Assembly: GCA_030430165.1 (NCBI GenBank)
Contig: JAUIGL010000029.1
Span: forward strand, 1-64,000
Direction: 5' to 3'
Length of the DNA: 64,000 nt
Source: a bacterium
GTDB lineage: Bacteria; Desulfobacterota; Binatia; HRBIN30; CADEER01
Shown: positions 15,983-25,797 of the stretch, one piece after another
How the letters are laid out: every line of letters begins with the position of its first letter
Position numbering within the stretch: the stretch's first letter is position 1
Notes under the pieces: model-generated
The model's input: only the letters and a program-made list of their open reading frames with translations
Told to the model about the DNA's origin: nothing
The model's database searches: none
Program-made: the position numbers and the translations under genes

Positions 15983-17449
15983 ATGTCCGCCCGCCGACGC
16001 GCGCCCCTGGCAATCCTCTTCTGCGCAGTCGCCGCGCTTCCCTCATTCGCCGGCTGCACCAGGCAGCCCGAGGCCAGCCCGCGGCCCAACCTCGTGCTGA
16101 TCACGGTCGACACGCTGCGTGCCGACCGGCTCACCCCGTACGGCTACGACGAGATCGACACACCGGCGATCGCCGCGCTGGCGGCGCAGGGCATCGTCTT
16201 CGAACAGGCGATCGCCGACACTTCGTGGACCCTGCCGTCGCTGACTTCGGTGATGACCGGCACCTACCCGACCGAGCACGGGGTTCGCACCTGGAACCAC
16301 CGACTCGAGGAGTCGAATCGCCCCCTGGCCGAGCTGCTGCGCGACGCGGGATATCACACCGCCGCCATCCTCGGGTCGTACGCGGTCGACCGCTACTTCG
16401 GCTTGAGCCAGGGCTTCGCAACCTACGACGACAAGATGACGCGCTCGGTGGTCGCCGAAGACGGCGCCCTCGCCGAAGAGCCCGTTCCCACACCGGCGCA
16501 AGTCTTCGATGATCGCTGGCAACGCGCGGCATGGCAGATACAGCGCGAACGCGGGGATGCCTACCGCAGCGACCGCGAGGTAGCCGACGCGGCGATCGAA
16601 TGGTTGCAGGCCAATCCGCGCACGCCGTTCTTCCTCTGGGTACACTTCTTCGGTCCGCACGAGCGAGGCAAGAGGAACAAACGCGTCACGCCGAGCGAGT
16701 ACAGACAGACCCAGATCGCGCGCTACGATCCTTACGTAGTCGAGATGGACCAACAGGTCGGCCGTTTTCTCGATGCGCTGCGGAGCTCGCCGACCTATTC
16801 CGACACCGCGGTGATCTTTCACAGCGACCACGGACAGTCGCTCGACGAGCACGGCGTTTTCGGTCACGGGTCCGACTTGTTCGAAACCACTCTGCACGTT
16901 CCGCTGATCGTCCGCCTGCCCGGCGGCCGTCGAGCCGGCGAGCGGGTTCCCGGCTTGGTGCGCAACCTCGACATCTTCGCAACCGCTCTCGACCTCGCCA
17001 AGGTCGACGGACCATCGACGGTGAGCCGCAACCTGCTCGATCCGCCGCCGGCCGAAGCCAACCATGCGTACAGCGAGACTCTCCTCACCTTGACCAAGGA
17101 GCGAACGGTCGAGGCGGCGGGCAAGGAGCGCGTCGTCAAGAACGTGCTGCGATCGATTCGCACCGATGATCACAAGCTGATCGCGATCGTCCCGTCGCCG
17201 GCGCCCGGCGACGGCGACGCCGAGCCATTGCCGCCCGGCTACGTCGCCGATTCCACCCGCTACCGGCTCTACGACTTGCGCGAGGATCCGGACGAACGCC
17301 GCCCAAATTGGGCCGCCAGCGACCCCGTGGCCGAGAGCATGAAGGCCGCCCTCGAGCGCTACTCGCCCCTCGAGCAGTCCGACGCCGCGGCCGAGCCCCT
17401 CGACGAGGCCGCGCGCGAGCGACTGCGCAACCTCGGCTACGAGCCTTGA
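15983..17449 (+). CDS. Sulfatase-like lipoprotein hydrolase with TxP nucleophile motif
   Basis: 488 residues from the ATG at 15983, which gives a good lipoprotein leader (ALPSFAGC); TTG and GTG codons upstream (15947, 15962) are alternatives. It has the alkaline phosphatase/sulfatase fold: NLVLITVDTLRADRLTPYGY (metal Asp), HSDHGQSLDEHG (metal Asp/His) and a C-terminal YDLREDPDE. The catalytic CxPSR motif is replaced by SWTLPSLTSVMTG, with Thr where formylglycine should form, so it is probably not a classical formylglycine sulfatase. It could be a phosphatase or phosphotransferase. Paralogue of 21914-23386, sharing the TSWTLPSL block and the RLR(N/S)LGYEP C-terminus. Confidence 0.85.
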   Translation: MSARRRAPLAILFCAVAALPSFAGCTRQPEASPRPNLVLITVDTLRADRLTPYGYDEIDTPAIAALAAQGIVFEQAIADTSWTLPSLTSVMTGTYPTEHGVRTWNHRLEESNRPLAELLRDAGYHTAAILGSYAVDRYFGLSQGFATYDDKMTRSVVAEDGALAEEPVPTPAQVFDDRWQRAAWQIQRERGDAYRSDREVADAAIEWLQANPRTPFFLWVHFFGPHERGKRNKRVTPSEYRQTQIARYDPYVVEMDQQVGRFLDALRSSPTYSDTAVIFHSDHGQSLDEHGVFGHGSDLFETTLHVPLIVRLPGGRRAGERVPGLVRNLDIFATALDLAKVDGPSTVSRNLLDPPPAEANHAYSETLLTLTKERTVEAAGKERVVKNVLRSIRTDDHKLIAIVPSPAPGDGDAEPLPPGYVADSTRYRLYDLREDPDERRPNWAASDPVAESMKAALERYSPLEQSDAAAEPLDEAARERLRNLGYEP

Positions 17450-17516
17450 GCGAGCCGGCGGCGGCCGAGGCGGCGGCGCTTGGGGCGGCGGCGTCCTCGG
17501 TGCTAACATCCGGCGC

Positions 17517-18599
17517 GTGGAGTCGTCCGCCAAGCTTGCACCGCCGCCGACCAAGGGGCACCTGTCGGTCGCGCGGTTGTCCGCCTATTGGTACGTAGCC
17601 TGTCGCAGCCGCGATCTCGCCGACAAGCCGCTCGCCCGCACCGTGCTCGGCCAGCCGCTGGTGCTGTTCCGCGACGCGGCAGGCGCGCCGGCCGCCCTCC
17701 TCGACCGCTGCCCGCACCGCAACGTCGAGCTCTCCCTGGGAGGTGTCGCAGACGGGCTGCTCGAGTGCCGCTACCACGGCTGGCGCTTCGCCGGCGACGG
17801 CAGCTGCCGCCTGGTCCCCGGACTGTGCGACAGCGCGCAGGTGCGCGGCCGTTCGGCAACCTCGTTTGCGACGCGCGAAGGCGACGGCTTCGTCTGGGTC
17901 TGGGGTGAGGCCGACACCCCGCCGGCGCGCGAGCCACAGCCACTGACCGCCACCGAGGACAACGGTTACGCGACGATCGTTCGCCAGCTCGACTTCCCTG
18001 GAACCTTGCACGCGACCGCCGAGAACGCGCTCGACGTCCCGCACACCGCCTTCCTGCACCGCGGCCTGTTCCGCGGCAACGGCGCGCGCAAGCACATCCG
18101 CGCGGTGGTGCGGCGCGCCGCCGACCGCGTCGAAGCCGAGTACATAGGCGAGCCGCGTCCGGAAGGCCTGGTCGGCCGCATGCTGGCACCGCAAGGTGGC
18201 GTCGTCGAACACTGGGACCGCTTCGTGCTGCCCTCGTTGGCCCAGGTCGAGTACCGGCTCGGCCCCGACAACCACCTGGTCGTGACTTCACTGTGCACGC
18301 CGATCGACGACTTCACCACCCGCATGTACGCGGTGGTCGCCTTCCGCCTGCGCTTTCCCAGCGCCCTGGTGCGCGCCGTGGTGACACCGATCGCGATGCG
18401 CATCCTGCGCCAGGACGCAGCCATCCTCCAATCGCAGAGCGCGACCATCCGCCGCTTCGGCGGCGAGCAGTTCGAGTCGACCGAGATCGATCTCCTCGGC
18501 CCGCACATCTGGCGCCTGCTGCGCCAGGCCGAAGCCGGGCCGGCGCCGGATCCCTCGGAGGACCTCACCGTCGTCCGCGAAGTCGAGCTCGACGTCTGA
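17517..18599 (+). CDS. Rieske non-heme iron oxygenase, alpha subunit type
   Basis: 360 residues from a GTG start. The Rieske [2Fe-2S] site is C65-P-H67 with C84-R-Y-H87. The mononuclear iron site is in NALDVPHTAFLHRG, matching the D-x-x-H-x4-H triad. Length and single-chain form match aromatic/sterol-type monooxygenases (vanillate demethylase, 3-ketosteroid hydroxylase, choline or carnitine-like types) that need a separate reductase; none is adjacent. Neighbouring sulfatase-like genes raise the possibility of sulfated aromatic or steroid catabolism, which is speculative. Confidence 0.88.
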   Translation: MESSAKLAPPPTKGHLSVARLSAYWYVACRSRDLADKPLARTVLGQPLVLFRDAAGAPAALLDRCPHRNVELSLGGVADGLLECRYHGWRFAGDGSCRLVPGLCDSAQVRGRSATSFATREGDGFVWVWGEADTPPAREPQPLTATEDNGYATIVRQLDFPGTLHATAENALDVPHTAFLHRGLFRGNGARKHIRAVVRRAADRVEAEYIGEPRPEGLVGRMLAPQGGVVEHWDRFVLPSLAQVEYRLGPDNHLVVTSLCTPIDDFTTRMYAVVAFRLRFPSALVRAVVTPIAMRILRQDAAILQSQSATIRRFGGEQFESTEIDLLGPHIWRLLRQAEAGPAPDPSEDLTVVREVELDV

Positions 18600-18644
18600 C
18601 GCAGCCGCCTGACCGCTCGGGCCAACGGCGAACCTTCTCGCGCG

Positions 18645-20417
18645 ATGCCAGACGCCAGGAAAACCCTCCTCGCCCTCGCCACCGCCGCGATCGCCGCGGC
18701 CGCAGGCGCCTTCTACCTGGGCGGCCGGGACTTGCGAGCACCGCAACGGGAGACGCTGGAGATCTTCGACTCCAACCGATGCTACACCCGCAACCCCAAG
18801 GTCCCCGGAAAACCGACCGTCTGTTTCATCAGGATTCCGCCGGACGGCTGGCTCGAGATCGCTACCGAGCCAGCCGAGGGTGTCGCTGACTTGAGAGTCG
18901 AGGTCTCCGCCGATTCGCTCGGAACCAGCCGGCTGCAACTCGACGGCGCAGGCTGGCAACTACCCGGCGGCGCCTGGGAGAACGCGCTGTCCCGGCTCGA
19001 GATCCAGCACCGCGAAGGTAGCCAGTCGCGCATCACGTCGCTGCGCCTTTCCGGCAAAAAACCGCCGACCTTCGTCCTGCCGCGCATCCCCGAGCCAGCG
19101 CCGGAAGAAGTCGCAGCCGCGCCGCCACCGCTCAACGTCATCCTCTACGTCGTCGACACACTGCGTGCCGACCACATGAGCGTCTACGGCTACCAGCGCC
19201 CGACGACGCCGCGGATCGACCGCTGGGCCGAGTCGGCGTACGTCTTCGACAACGCCTACTCCACCGGCACCAAGACCTGGGAAGTCATTCCGGTGCTCTT
19301 CGGCTCGCGCTTCGGTTTGGAACACCTGCAGCGGCAGATACGGGGCATCACACCGCCCGTGCTCGCCGAGGTGTTCAGCCAGAACGGCTACCGAACCGCC
19401 GCTTTCCAAGCGAACTTCCTGGTTTTGCCCGGCCTCGGCTATGCGCGCGGGTTCGAGCCATACGAGCTGGTCACCGATCACGTCAGCGACGACGACGGTC
19501 CCGGGAGAACCGTCGCCGGAACGGCCGACCAGGTCCAGGATCGGGCTCTCGAATGGATCGATCGCGAACGCGAGCGCCCGTTCTTCCTCTACCTGCAGAC
19601 CATGGACCCGCATAACCCGTACCGGGCCCCTGCGGGGTTCGCCGGTCGATACGCAACGACCGATGAGAAGATCGCGACTTACGAAGAGGAGATCGGGCGA
19701 CTGGCGGCGCGCTTCGACGGATCGGCTTCTCCCCAGGAAATCGCCGAGGCCAGGGAGGTAGTGCTGAAATACCTCGACGCCAACCGCTACGATGAATGCA
19801 TCGCCTACAGCGACGATGCGTTCGGCCGCTTCCTCGACCGCCTGGCGGAACGCGGACTGCTCCGGCACACGATGGTCGTCCTCACCGCCGACCACGGCGA
19901 GTCACTCGGCGACGGCCCGGAGAAAGACCGCTACCTGCACGGCGTGACGGCGCACGAGGAAATCGTGCGCGTCCCGCTGATCGTCCAACTGCCCGGACAG
20001 GAGACCGGGCGTCGCGTCGACGATCTGGTCAGCCTCATCGACGTCGCCCCTACCCTGGTCGACGCCGCCCGCCTGCCCATCCCCAAGGCGTTCCACGGCG
20101 AGTCGCTCTTCGAGGAACGCCGGCGCCGCGCCATCGCCGGCCAGAGACGGGAGGGCGACCGATGGGTCGACGCATTCCTTCGCGACGGACGCTGGAAGCT
20201 GATCCGCGGAATGACGTCGAATCAGGTCTACGACTTGCGGGAGGACCCGCTCGAGTTGAACAACCAGACCAAGCAGCTGCCGATCGCCTCGGCGTACCTG
20301 CGCAACCGGCTCGCCGGGATCCTGTCGACCAAGCGGCGCGCGGCGCGGCCGGTCCTGTCGGCCGAGGAGCATCGCCAACTGAAGGACGCGATGAAAGCTC
20401 TCGGCTACGCCGACTGA
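18645..20417 (+). CDS. Sulfatase-fold membrane-anchored hydrolase with divergent active site
   Basis: 590 residues. An N-terminal hydrophobic anchor (about 7-26) and a 130-residue beta-rich extension with two Cys precede the catalytic fold. NVILYVVDTLRADHMSVYGY and VVLTADHGESLGDG supply metal-binding residues. The nucleophile region reads TWEVIPVLFGSR, which does not fit CxPSR and also lacks the TLPS form of its neighbours, so activity is uncertain. The C-terminus has VYDLREDPLELNN, normal for sulfatases. Periplasmic, with an unknown substrate. It converges with the next sulfatase gene 19 bases away. Confidence 0.8.
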   Translation: MPDARKTLLALATAAIAAAAGAFYLGGRDLRAPQRETLEIFDSNRCYTRNPKVPGKPTVCFIRIPPDGWLEIATEPAEGVADLRVEVSADSLGTSRLQLDGAGWQLPGGAWENALSRLEIQHREGSQSRITSLRLSGKKPPTFVLPRIPEPAPEEVAAAPPPLNVILYVVDTLRADHMSVYGYQRPTTPRIDRWAESAYVFDNAYSTGTKTWEVIPVLFGSRFGLEHLQRQIRGITPPVLAEVFSQNGYRTAAFQANFLVLPGLGYARGFEPYELVTDHVSDDDGPGRTVAGTADQVQDRALEWIDRERERPFFLYLQTMDPHNPYRAPAGFAGRYATTDEKIATYEEEIGRLAARFDGSASPQEIAEAREVVLKYLDANRYDECIAYSDDAFGRFLDRLAERGLLRHTMVVLTADHGESLGDGPEKDRYLHGVTAHEEIVRVPLIVQLPGQETGRRVDDLVSLIDVAPTLVDAARLPIPKAFHGESLFEERRRRAIAGQRREGDRWVDAFLRDGRWKLIRGMTSNQVYDLREDPLELNNQTKQLPIASAYLRNRLAGILSTKRRAARPVLSAEEHRQLKDAMKALGYAD

Positions 20418-20436
20418 ACGCCGCCGATCACCGCGG

Positions 20437-21840
20437 CTAGGACCCCGAGCGATCCTCCGCCCGCAACCGCTCTGCGAGTCGCGCCGCCAAACCGCGGCGG
20501 ATCTCGTCGTAAGCCGGGTCGCCGGCGACACTCTCCAGCTCGAACGGGTCCTTCTCGAGATCGTAGAGCTCCTCGTTGCGCCCGCGGCGGATGTATTTGA
20601 AGCGCTCGGTGCGCAACGCATCCCAGTCCGGAACCAGGAAAGCTCCGGGAAAGTGGCGCACCGCGAAGTCGCCGCGCCAATCCGTCGATTGTCGTGCGAT
20701 CAACGAGAGCAAGCTTTCGCCCTCGACCGGCGGCGCTGGCCGAACCCGCGCCAGCTCGGCGATGGTCGGCGCAAGGTCGACGTTGAGCACCAACTCGTCG
20801 AGCGATTGCGGCGCCCGCCACCGCTCCGGCGCGTACAACACCAGCGGCACCCGAATCGCCTCCTCGTAGGGTAGGCGCTTGCCGGTCCAGCGGTGCTCTC
20901 CCCAACCGAGGCCGTGGTCGGCGGTGAAGATCAGCACCGTCTCGTCTGCGATACCTGCTCGATCGAGAGCCGTGAGAAGCGCGGCAACCGCCTCGTCGAC
21001 GGCGAGCAGCGACTGCAGCTGGCGAACCCGACCACGCGTGCGCTCGGCCAGGCCTTCCTCGCGAATCGCGGCGGTCAGCACTCGAAACCAAGCGGACTTG
21101 TCACTGAGGTCGGCCTCGTTCCAGTTGGGCGGCCGCCACGGCGGAAGATCGAGCAGCTCGGACTGATGACGCGGCGCCGGCTGGCTCGGGTCGTGCGGCG
21201 CCGCCGGAGCGAACATCATGAAGAAGGGACGGCCGTCGTCGGCGCCGACGAAATCGAGAGCGTAGCCGGCGAGGACGTCGGTCGAATAGTCCTGGGGGCG
21301 CTCGCCGAAGCCGACGATCTCGCCGTTGACGTTGAGCGAATAATCGAAATAGAGGCCGTGATTCTCGACGAACACCACCCATTCGTCCCAACCCGGTGGA
21401 ATGTAGGGCGAGAGCTCCTGGTAACGATTGAGGTACTTGCCGAACAAACCGGTGCGATAGCCGGCATCGTGCAGCCAGGTCGCCAAGCTCGAGTGGTCGT
21501 CGAAGGCCATGATGTCGGTGCGATCCTCGCGGCGCTCCTCGGCGCTCGCGTTGGACTTCACCCCGTGCGTGCTCGGGTACTGGCCGGTCAGAATCGACAC
21601 GCGACTCGGCACACACACCGGGCTCGCGGTGAAGGCGTTGCGAAAGTGGATGCCTTCCTCCGCCAGCCGCGACAGCACCGGCATGTGCGCCAGAGCCGCC
21701 GGATGCTGGTCGTCGGTAACGACGAGAATGATGTTTGGCCGCGCAGCCGGTGCCAGCCAATCCGAGGTCAGCCAGGCGAGCGCGGCAACCGAAAGAACCG
21801 CGATCGAGCCGCCCAGGATGCGCAGCGGCGCCGCTCGCAT
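20437..21840 (-). CDS. Sulfatase with canonical formylglycine motif
   Basis: 467 residues starting MRAAPLRILGGSIAVLSVAA, a membrane anchor or signal; the frame is open upstream only through the neighbouring gene. Key motifs: NIILVVTDDQ (metal Asp pair), SPVCVPSRVSILTG (complete CxPSR, Cys converted to formylglycine) and IFTADHGLGWGEH. The C-terminus has ELYDLEKDPFE. This is the only one of the five sulfatase-fold genes here with an intact CxPSR, so it is a real sulfate-ester hydrolase candidate needing a formylglycine-generating enzyme encoded elsewhere. The substrate is unknown. Confidence 0.9.
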   Translation of the reverse strand: MRAAPLRILGGSIAVLSVAALAWLTSDWLAPAARPNIILVVTDDQHPAALAHMPVLSRLAEEGIHFRNAFTASPVCVPSRVSILTGQYPSTHGVKSNASAEERREDRTDIMAFDDHSSLATWLHDAGYRTGLFGKYLNRYQELSPYIPPGWDEWVVFVENHGLYFDYSLNVNGEIVGFGERPQDYSTDVLAGYALDFVGADDGRPFFMMFAPAAPHDPSQPAPRHQSELLDLPPWRPPNWNEADLSDKSAWFRVLTAAIREEGLAERTRGRVRQLQSLLAVDEAVAALLTALDRAGIADETVLIFTADHGLGWGEHRWTGKRLPYEEAIRVPLVLYAPERWRAPQSLDELVLNVDLAPTIAELARVRPAPPVEGESLLSLIARQSTDWRGDFAVRHFPGAFLVPDWDALRTERFKYIRRGRNEELYDLEKDPFELESVAGDPAYDEIRRGLAARLAERLRAEDRSGS

Positions 21841-21913
21841 CACTCGCGCACCGCGCCGAGCCGACCGACCCGGAAGCTGGACACGACTGCGACTGCGGCG
21901 CCTCGCCCCCGGC

Positions 21914-23386
21914 TCATGGCTCGTAGCCGAGGCTGCGCAGGCGCTCGCGAGCGCTCTCGTCCAATTGCTTGGTCGCCCGCTGGCTCGACCCGTCGTCGTA
22001 GCGTTCGAGCAGCGCTTCGAGATCGGCACGCGATTGCTCCGGGCGCGGCGCGTTGCCATTGATCTCGCCGGGGTCGCGGCGCAGGTCGTAGATCGAGGTG
22101 CGCGTGTCCTCGCGCACCATCGCATCCGGCAACTCGCCCCCGTCCTGCCCTGGCACCTGGCGCGGCTGGTTGGCGACCAGCTTGGTGTCGCGGGTGCGAA
22201 TCCCGCGCAGGATGCGTCCGACCCGACGCTCGACGCCGTCGACCTCTACCTTCTTCGCGGTCAGGCCCAACAAGTGGTGGGTCTCCAGGTAGACGTGGTC
22301 GCTCTCGTCGCGGTCGCTGTCGAGCAGGTCGCGCGCCGCCGTCGGGCGGTCGCCGCGCACACCGGCGAGCTCGGTGACGGTGGCGAAGATGTCGAGATTG
22401 CGAACCAACCCGCCGACCCGCTCGCCGGCGCGCCGGCCGCCGGGCAAGCGGGCGATCAACGGTACGTGCACGGTGGTCTCGAACAGATCGAAGCCGTGAC
22501 CGAACATCCCGTGCTCTTGCAGCGACTGTCCGTGGTCGCTGTGCAAGACGACCAGGGTGCGCGGATAACGCGGATCGGCGCGCAAGGCGTCGAGAAAGCG
22601 ACCGACTTGCCGGTCCGTCTCCTCGACGTAGCGATCGTAGATCTCGACCTGATGGGCGAGGAACTCTTCGCGCGCGGCGCCGGTCAGATCCGGTCGCTTG
22701 CCGCGCTCGTGCGGCCCGAAGTAGTGCACCCAGAGGAAATACGGTTCGCCGGAGTCGCCGCGCAGCCATTCGATCGCACGGTCGGTCACCACCGCGTCCG
22801 GCCGAAACGCGTCGCCCGCCTCGCGCCGCAACAACCACGAGGCGCGGCTCGCCGGGGTCGGCTCGGCCGCCGTCGGCCGTGGCTCGCCGTCGCCTTCGAT
22901 CATGGCGGTCGTCATCTCGTCGTCGTAGTGATCGAAGCCCTGCGCCAGGCCAAAGACCCGGTCGAGCGGATACGAGCCGACGATCGCCGCGGTTCGGTAG
23001 CCCTTGGCGCGCAACAGCTCGGCGATGGTCTCCTCTTCCTCGGGGAGCGAGTCCTGCCAGCTGCGAACTCCGTGCTCGCTCGGGTAGCGACCGCTCATCA
23101 CCGACGACAGAGACGGCAAGGTCCACGACGTATTGGCATAGGCACGCTCGAAGACGATGCCCTCGTCGGCGAGCTCCTGCAGGTTGGGCGTGGCCGACTT
23201 GGCATAGCCGTACGGCGACGTTCGGTCGGCGCGCAGGGTATCGATGGTGATCAGGACGACGTTGGGCGGCGGCGCCGGCTCGGAGCGACAGCCGGTGGTC
23301 ACCGACGAGCACGCGACGGCCAGCGCCACCGCGGGCAACCAGCCCAGCCAACCGATGCGCGGCGCACGCTCGGGAAACGACCACAT
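21914..23386 (-). CDS. Sulfatase-like lipoprotein, paralogue with TxP motif
   Basis: 490 residues from MWSFPERAPR; Cys-containing leader segments (LAVACSS, VTTGC) suggest a lipoprotein. NVVLITIDTLRADRTSPYGY and LHSDHGQSLQEHG supply the metal site. The nucleophile motif is NTSWTLPSLSSVMSG, again Thr in place of Cys. It is similar along its length to the product of 15983-17449 (matching VHVPLIARLPGGRRAGERV and YFGPHERGKR blocks), so the two are duplicated copies in opposite orientation flanking two other members. Same-strand neighbour of the canonical sulfatase (73 bases), possibly one transcript. Confidence 0.85.
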   Translation of the reverse strand: MWSFPERAPRIGWLGWLPAVALAVACSSVTTGCRSEPAPPPNVVLITIDTLRADRTSPYGYAKSATPNLQELADEGIVFERAYANTSWTLPSLSSVMSGRYPSEHGVRSWQDSLPEEEETIAELLRAKGYRTAAIVGSYPLDRVFGLAQGFDHYDDEMTTAMIEGDGEPRPTAAEPTPASRASWLLRREAGDAFRPDAVVTDRAIEWLRGDSGEPYFLWVHYFGPHERGKRPDLTGAAREEFLAHQVEIYDRYVEETDRQVGRFLDALRADPRYPRTLVVLHSDHGQSLQEHGMFGHGFDLFETTVHVPLIARLPGGRRAGERVGGLVRNLDIFATVTELAGVRGDRPTAARDLLDSDRDESDHVYLETHHLLGLTAKKVEVDGVERRVGRILRGIRTRDTKLVANQPRQVPGQDGGELPDAMVREDTRTSIYDLRRDPGEINGNAPRPEQSRADLEALLERYDDGSSQRATKQLDESARERLRSLGYEP

Positions 23387-23450
23387 CCGCTCACTCTCGA
23401 CCACGCCCTGCGCACGGTCAAGCGCCAGCCGGGATCGGCGGATGCGCAAC

Positions 23451-25421
23451 TCAGTCCGACAGGGTCGCGACCTCCTGGTTCAGCCGCGACACCATCTGCG
23501 CCAGATTGCTCAGCAGGTTTCGCAGCAAGGCCACCTGGATCTGCGGCTGCGTCTTTCCCAACTCGTCGAAGTCGTCGGCGGTGAGAACCAGACAGCGCAC
23601 CGCGCGGTCGGCGCGAACGTCGGCCGAGCGAACCGCGCGCTCGACCAGCGCCAACTCGCCGAAGGCCATGCCCGCCGAAACCGTCGACAGGCGCTTTTGC
23701 AGGCCCCTGGCCACGTCGATCATGACGCTGACCTCGCCGCTCATCACGAAGAACACCTCCGCGGCGGTCTGCCCTTTCTGCACGATCGACTGGCCGGCGA
23801 CGTAGGATCGCTCTTCGACCAAAGACTCGAGATGGGCGACCTCCGCCGCCGAGAGTCCGTGACACAAGGCGTGCTCCGCCAACTCCACCTCGGGCGCCCG
23901 TGCCGGCACTCCGCTGTGCTGCTCGAGGAGGCGGTTCTCGCAATATTCGATCGCCGGATCGAGATCCTGAAACGTCCCGTAGTAGGCCTGCGACTCCGGT
24001 GTCACCAGCTCCTCTTCGAGCGTGCGCAGGAAACGCGACTGGTGGCGCGCGTTGACCAACAGCACCGTCTTGTTGGCGGCGCCGAAGCGAACCACCAGGT
24101 CGATCAGCAGTCGAGCCGACGACGGATCGATCAAGGTGACCCGCTTGAAATCGACCACCGCGTGGTCGATCGAGTCGCTCGCCGTCACCATCTTCTGCAA
24201 CAAGGTTTCCATCGCGGAGAATCCGATGTCGCCCTGCAACTCGAAGACACGGACCCGCGCCCCGACCTCGTCGAGCGCTGCGCGCTCGGCCCGGCTGCGA
24301 ACCCGCTTCGAGCTCACCGAGCTCAGCCCGTATTCGGCGCGGACGATGGACCGCGAGGAACGGGCGACTCGGAGAAAGTGCAGATTGAAGTCCCGCGACA
24401 TCTCCTGGCAAGCGAGCACACCGCGAACGCTGTTCCCCTTGGCGTCGAGCGGCGGCGAGAACACGCCGATGCCGAGCTGCCCCGGCAGGACCGCCAGGAC
24501 ACCGCCGCCGACCCCGCTCTTTGCCGGCAAGCCGACCCAGTAGGCCCACTCTCCGGCGGAATCGTACATGCCGCAGGTGGTCATCAAGCTGAGCACGCTC
24601 TCCACGTACTTGGCACTGATCGCGCGCTCGCCGGTGAGTGGGTTCTCCCCGCCGTTGGCGAGCGTCGCAGCGATCAGGCTGAGATCGCGACAATCCAACT
24701 CGATCGAGCACTGGCGAAAATAGAGATCGAGCGGCAGCTCGGGGTCCCCTTCGAGGATGCCGAAGTTCCGCAACATGTGACCGATCGCGCGGTTGCGATG
24801 CCCGGTGTCTCGCTCAGACGCGTAAACGTCTTCGTCGATCGTCAGCGGCCTGCCGGCGTAGAGGGAATAGGTCCCGAGCAACCGCTCGAGCTTGTCCTCC
24901 TGGGAGTAGCCGGCAACCAGCGAAGTCGCCGCAATCGCCCCGGCGTTGATCATCGGGTTGAGCGGGCAGCCGGTTTCCGGCGCCAAGCTGATCGAGTTGA
25001 ACGCATCGCCGGTCGGCTCGACGCCGATCTTTTCGAGCACGGCCTGGCGGCCGTTGTCTTCCAGGGCTAGGCCGTAGGTCAGAGGCTTCGAAATCGATTG
25101 GATCGTGAACGGCACGCGAGCGTCGCCGACCTGGTAGACGTGGCCGTCCGTCGTCGCCACACATATTCCGAACCAGTCCGGATTGGCCTTGGCGAGCTCG
25201 GGGATGTAGTCGGCGACGGCTCCTTCGCGCACGCCGCGGAACTTCTCCACCAGGGACTCCAGGTAGGCCGCGATCGGCGAATGAACCTCGACGATCTCCT
25301 GCGGCGACTCTTCCGCAGTCACCGGCGAGTCCTGTAGCGACTCGTCCGCCGCCGCAAGCGATGTCTCCGACGGCTGCTCTGCCGCCGCGCGCAAACTCCC
25401 CCCGGACATGATCGCTGCCAT
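23451..25421 (-). CDS. glsA: Glutaminase A fused to STAS and cyclic-nucleotide-binding domains
   Basis: 656 residues from the ATG at 25421 (an alternative ATG lies at 25409). Residues about 60-370 are a glutaminase A domain of the serine beta-lactamase-like fold: the catalytic SISK in QSISKPLTYGL, NPMINAGAI, and the GLPAKSGVGGG loop. It converts glutamine to glutamate and ammonia. A STAS domain follows (about 390-490; VVDFKRVTLIDPSSARLL), then a CRP-type cNMP-binding domain (about 525-640; FFVMSGEVSVMID, MAFGELALVERAVRSADV). The FGELAL-x6-R-x-A phosphate-binding cassette is close to consensus. The architecture implies regulation by cyclic nucleotide, and the CHASE2 cyclase at 29949-32135 is a candidate source. 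Confidence 0.93.
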   Translation of the reverse strand: MAAIMSGGSLRAAAEQPSETSLAAADESLQDSPVTAEESPQEIVEVHSPIAAYLESLVEKFRGVREGAVADYIPELAKANPDWFGICVATTDGHVYQVGDARVPFTIQSISKPLTYGLALEDNGRQAVLEKIGVEPTGDAFNSISLAPETGCPLNPMINAGAIAATSLVAGYSQEDKLERLLGTYSLYAGRPLTIDEDVYASERDTGHRNRAIGHMLRNFGILEGDPELPLDLYFRQCSIELDCRDLSLIAATLANGGENPLTGERAISAKYVESVLSLMTTCGMYDSAGEWAYWVGLPAKSGVGGGVLAVLPGQLGIGVFSPPLDAKGNSVRGVLACQEMSRDFNLHFLRVARSSRSIVRAEYGLSSVSSKRVRSRAERAALDEVGARVRVFELQGDIGFSAMETLLQKMVTASDSIDHAVVDFKRVTLIDPSSARLLIDLVVRFGAANKTVLLVNARHQSRFLRTLEEELVTPESQAYYGTFQDLDPAIEYCENRLLEQHSGVPARAPEVELAEHALCHGLSAAEVAHLESLVEERSYVAGQSIVQKGQTAAEVFFVMSGEVSVMIDVARGLQKRLSTVSAGMAFGELALVERAVRSADVRADRAVRCLVLTADDFDELGKTQPQIQVALLRNLLSNLAQMVSRLNQEVATLSD

Positions 25422-25797
25422 TAGGAAACGGGATTGGGTGAGAAGAGGGGCATCGAAGCCCTTTACGCTGCAAGTCGCACGCCAAGCGCCAAAGCGGGCA
25501 GCGTCTTCGCCGAGGAGCGAGCGCCGCTCGCTCCGGCTGCCCTCTTCGAGAGCAGGTGGACACAACGCGGGCACCGACCGCCGCGATCGATGCTCGTTCT
25601 CCTACGTACTTTCCGCTACACTCCGCCAAGCCAATGGCGCGCAAACGAAAGACGACGGTCGGACGCAAACGAGAACGCTCGCAAGCGCGCTTGCTTAAGC
25701 GTCCGCTGTGGAATAGCGCTGTTGCCTGAGGACACTTCTTGCAGTCGAGACGACACTAGCAACGACGTCTACGACACGGAGGTCGATCGAAGGAATC
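25422..25797. other. Divergent intergenic region between glsA and the TPR-barrel operon
   Basis: 376 bases without a supported gene. Both flanking genes read outward, so promoters for each must lie here. No clear palindrome, terminator or consensus promoter could be fixed by eye. Short open frames here have no coding character. Confidence 0.5.

Noticed and set aside
16043..17554. 503-codon antisense frame over the sulfatase-like gene
   Set aside because: Shadow of a gene with clear sulfatase-fold motifs.
21509..25070. Two long plus-strand frames (691 and 608 codons)
   Set aside because: Both are antisense to the sulfatase and glutaminase genes and lack domain signatures.
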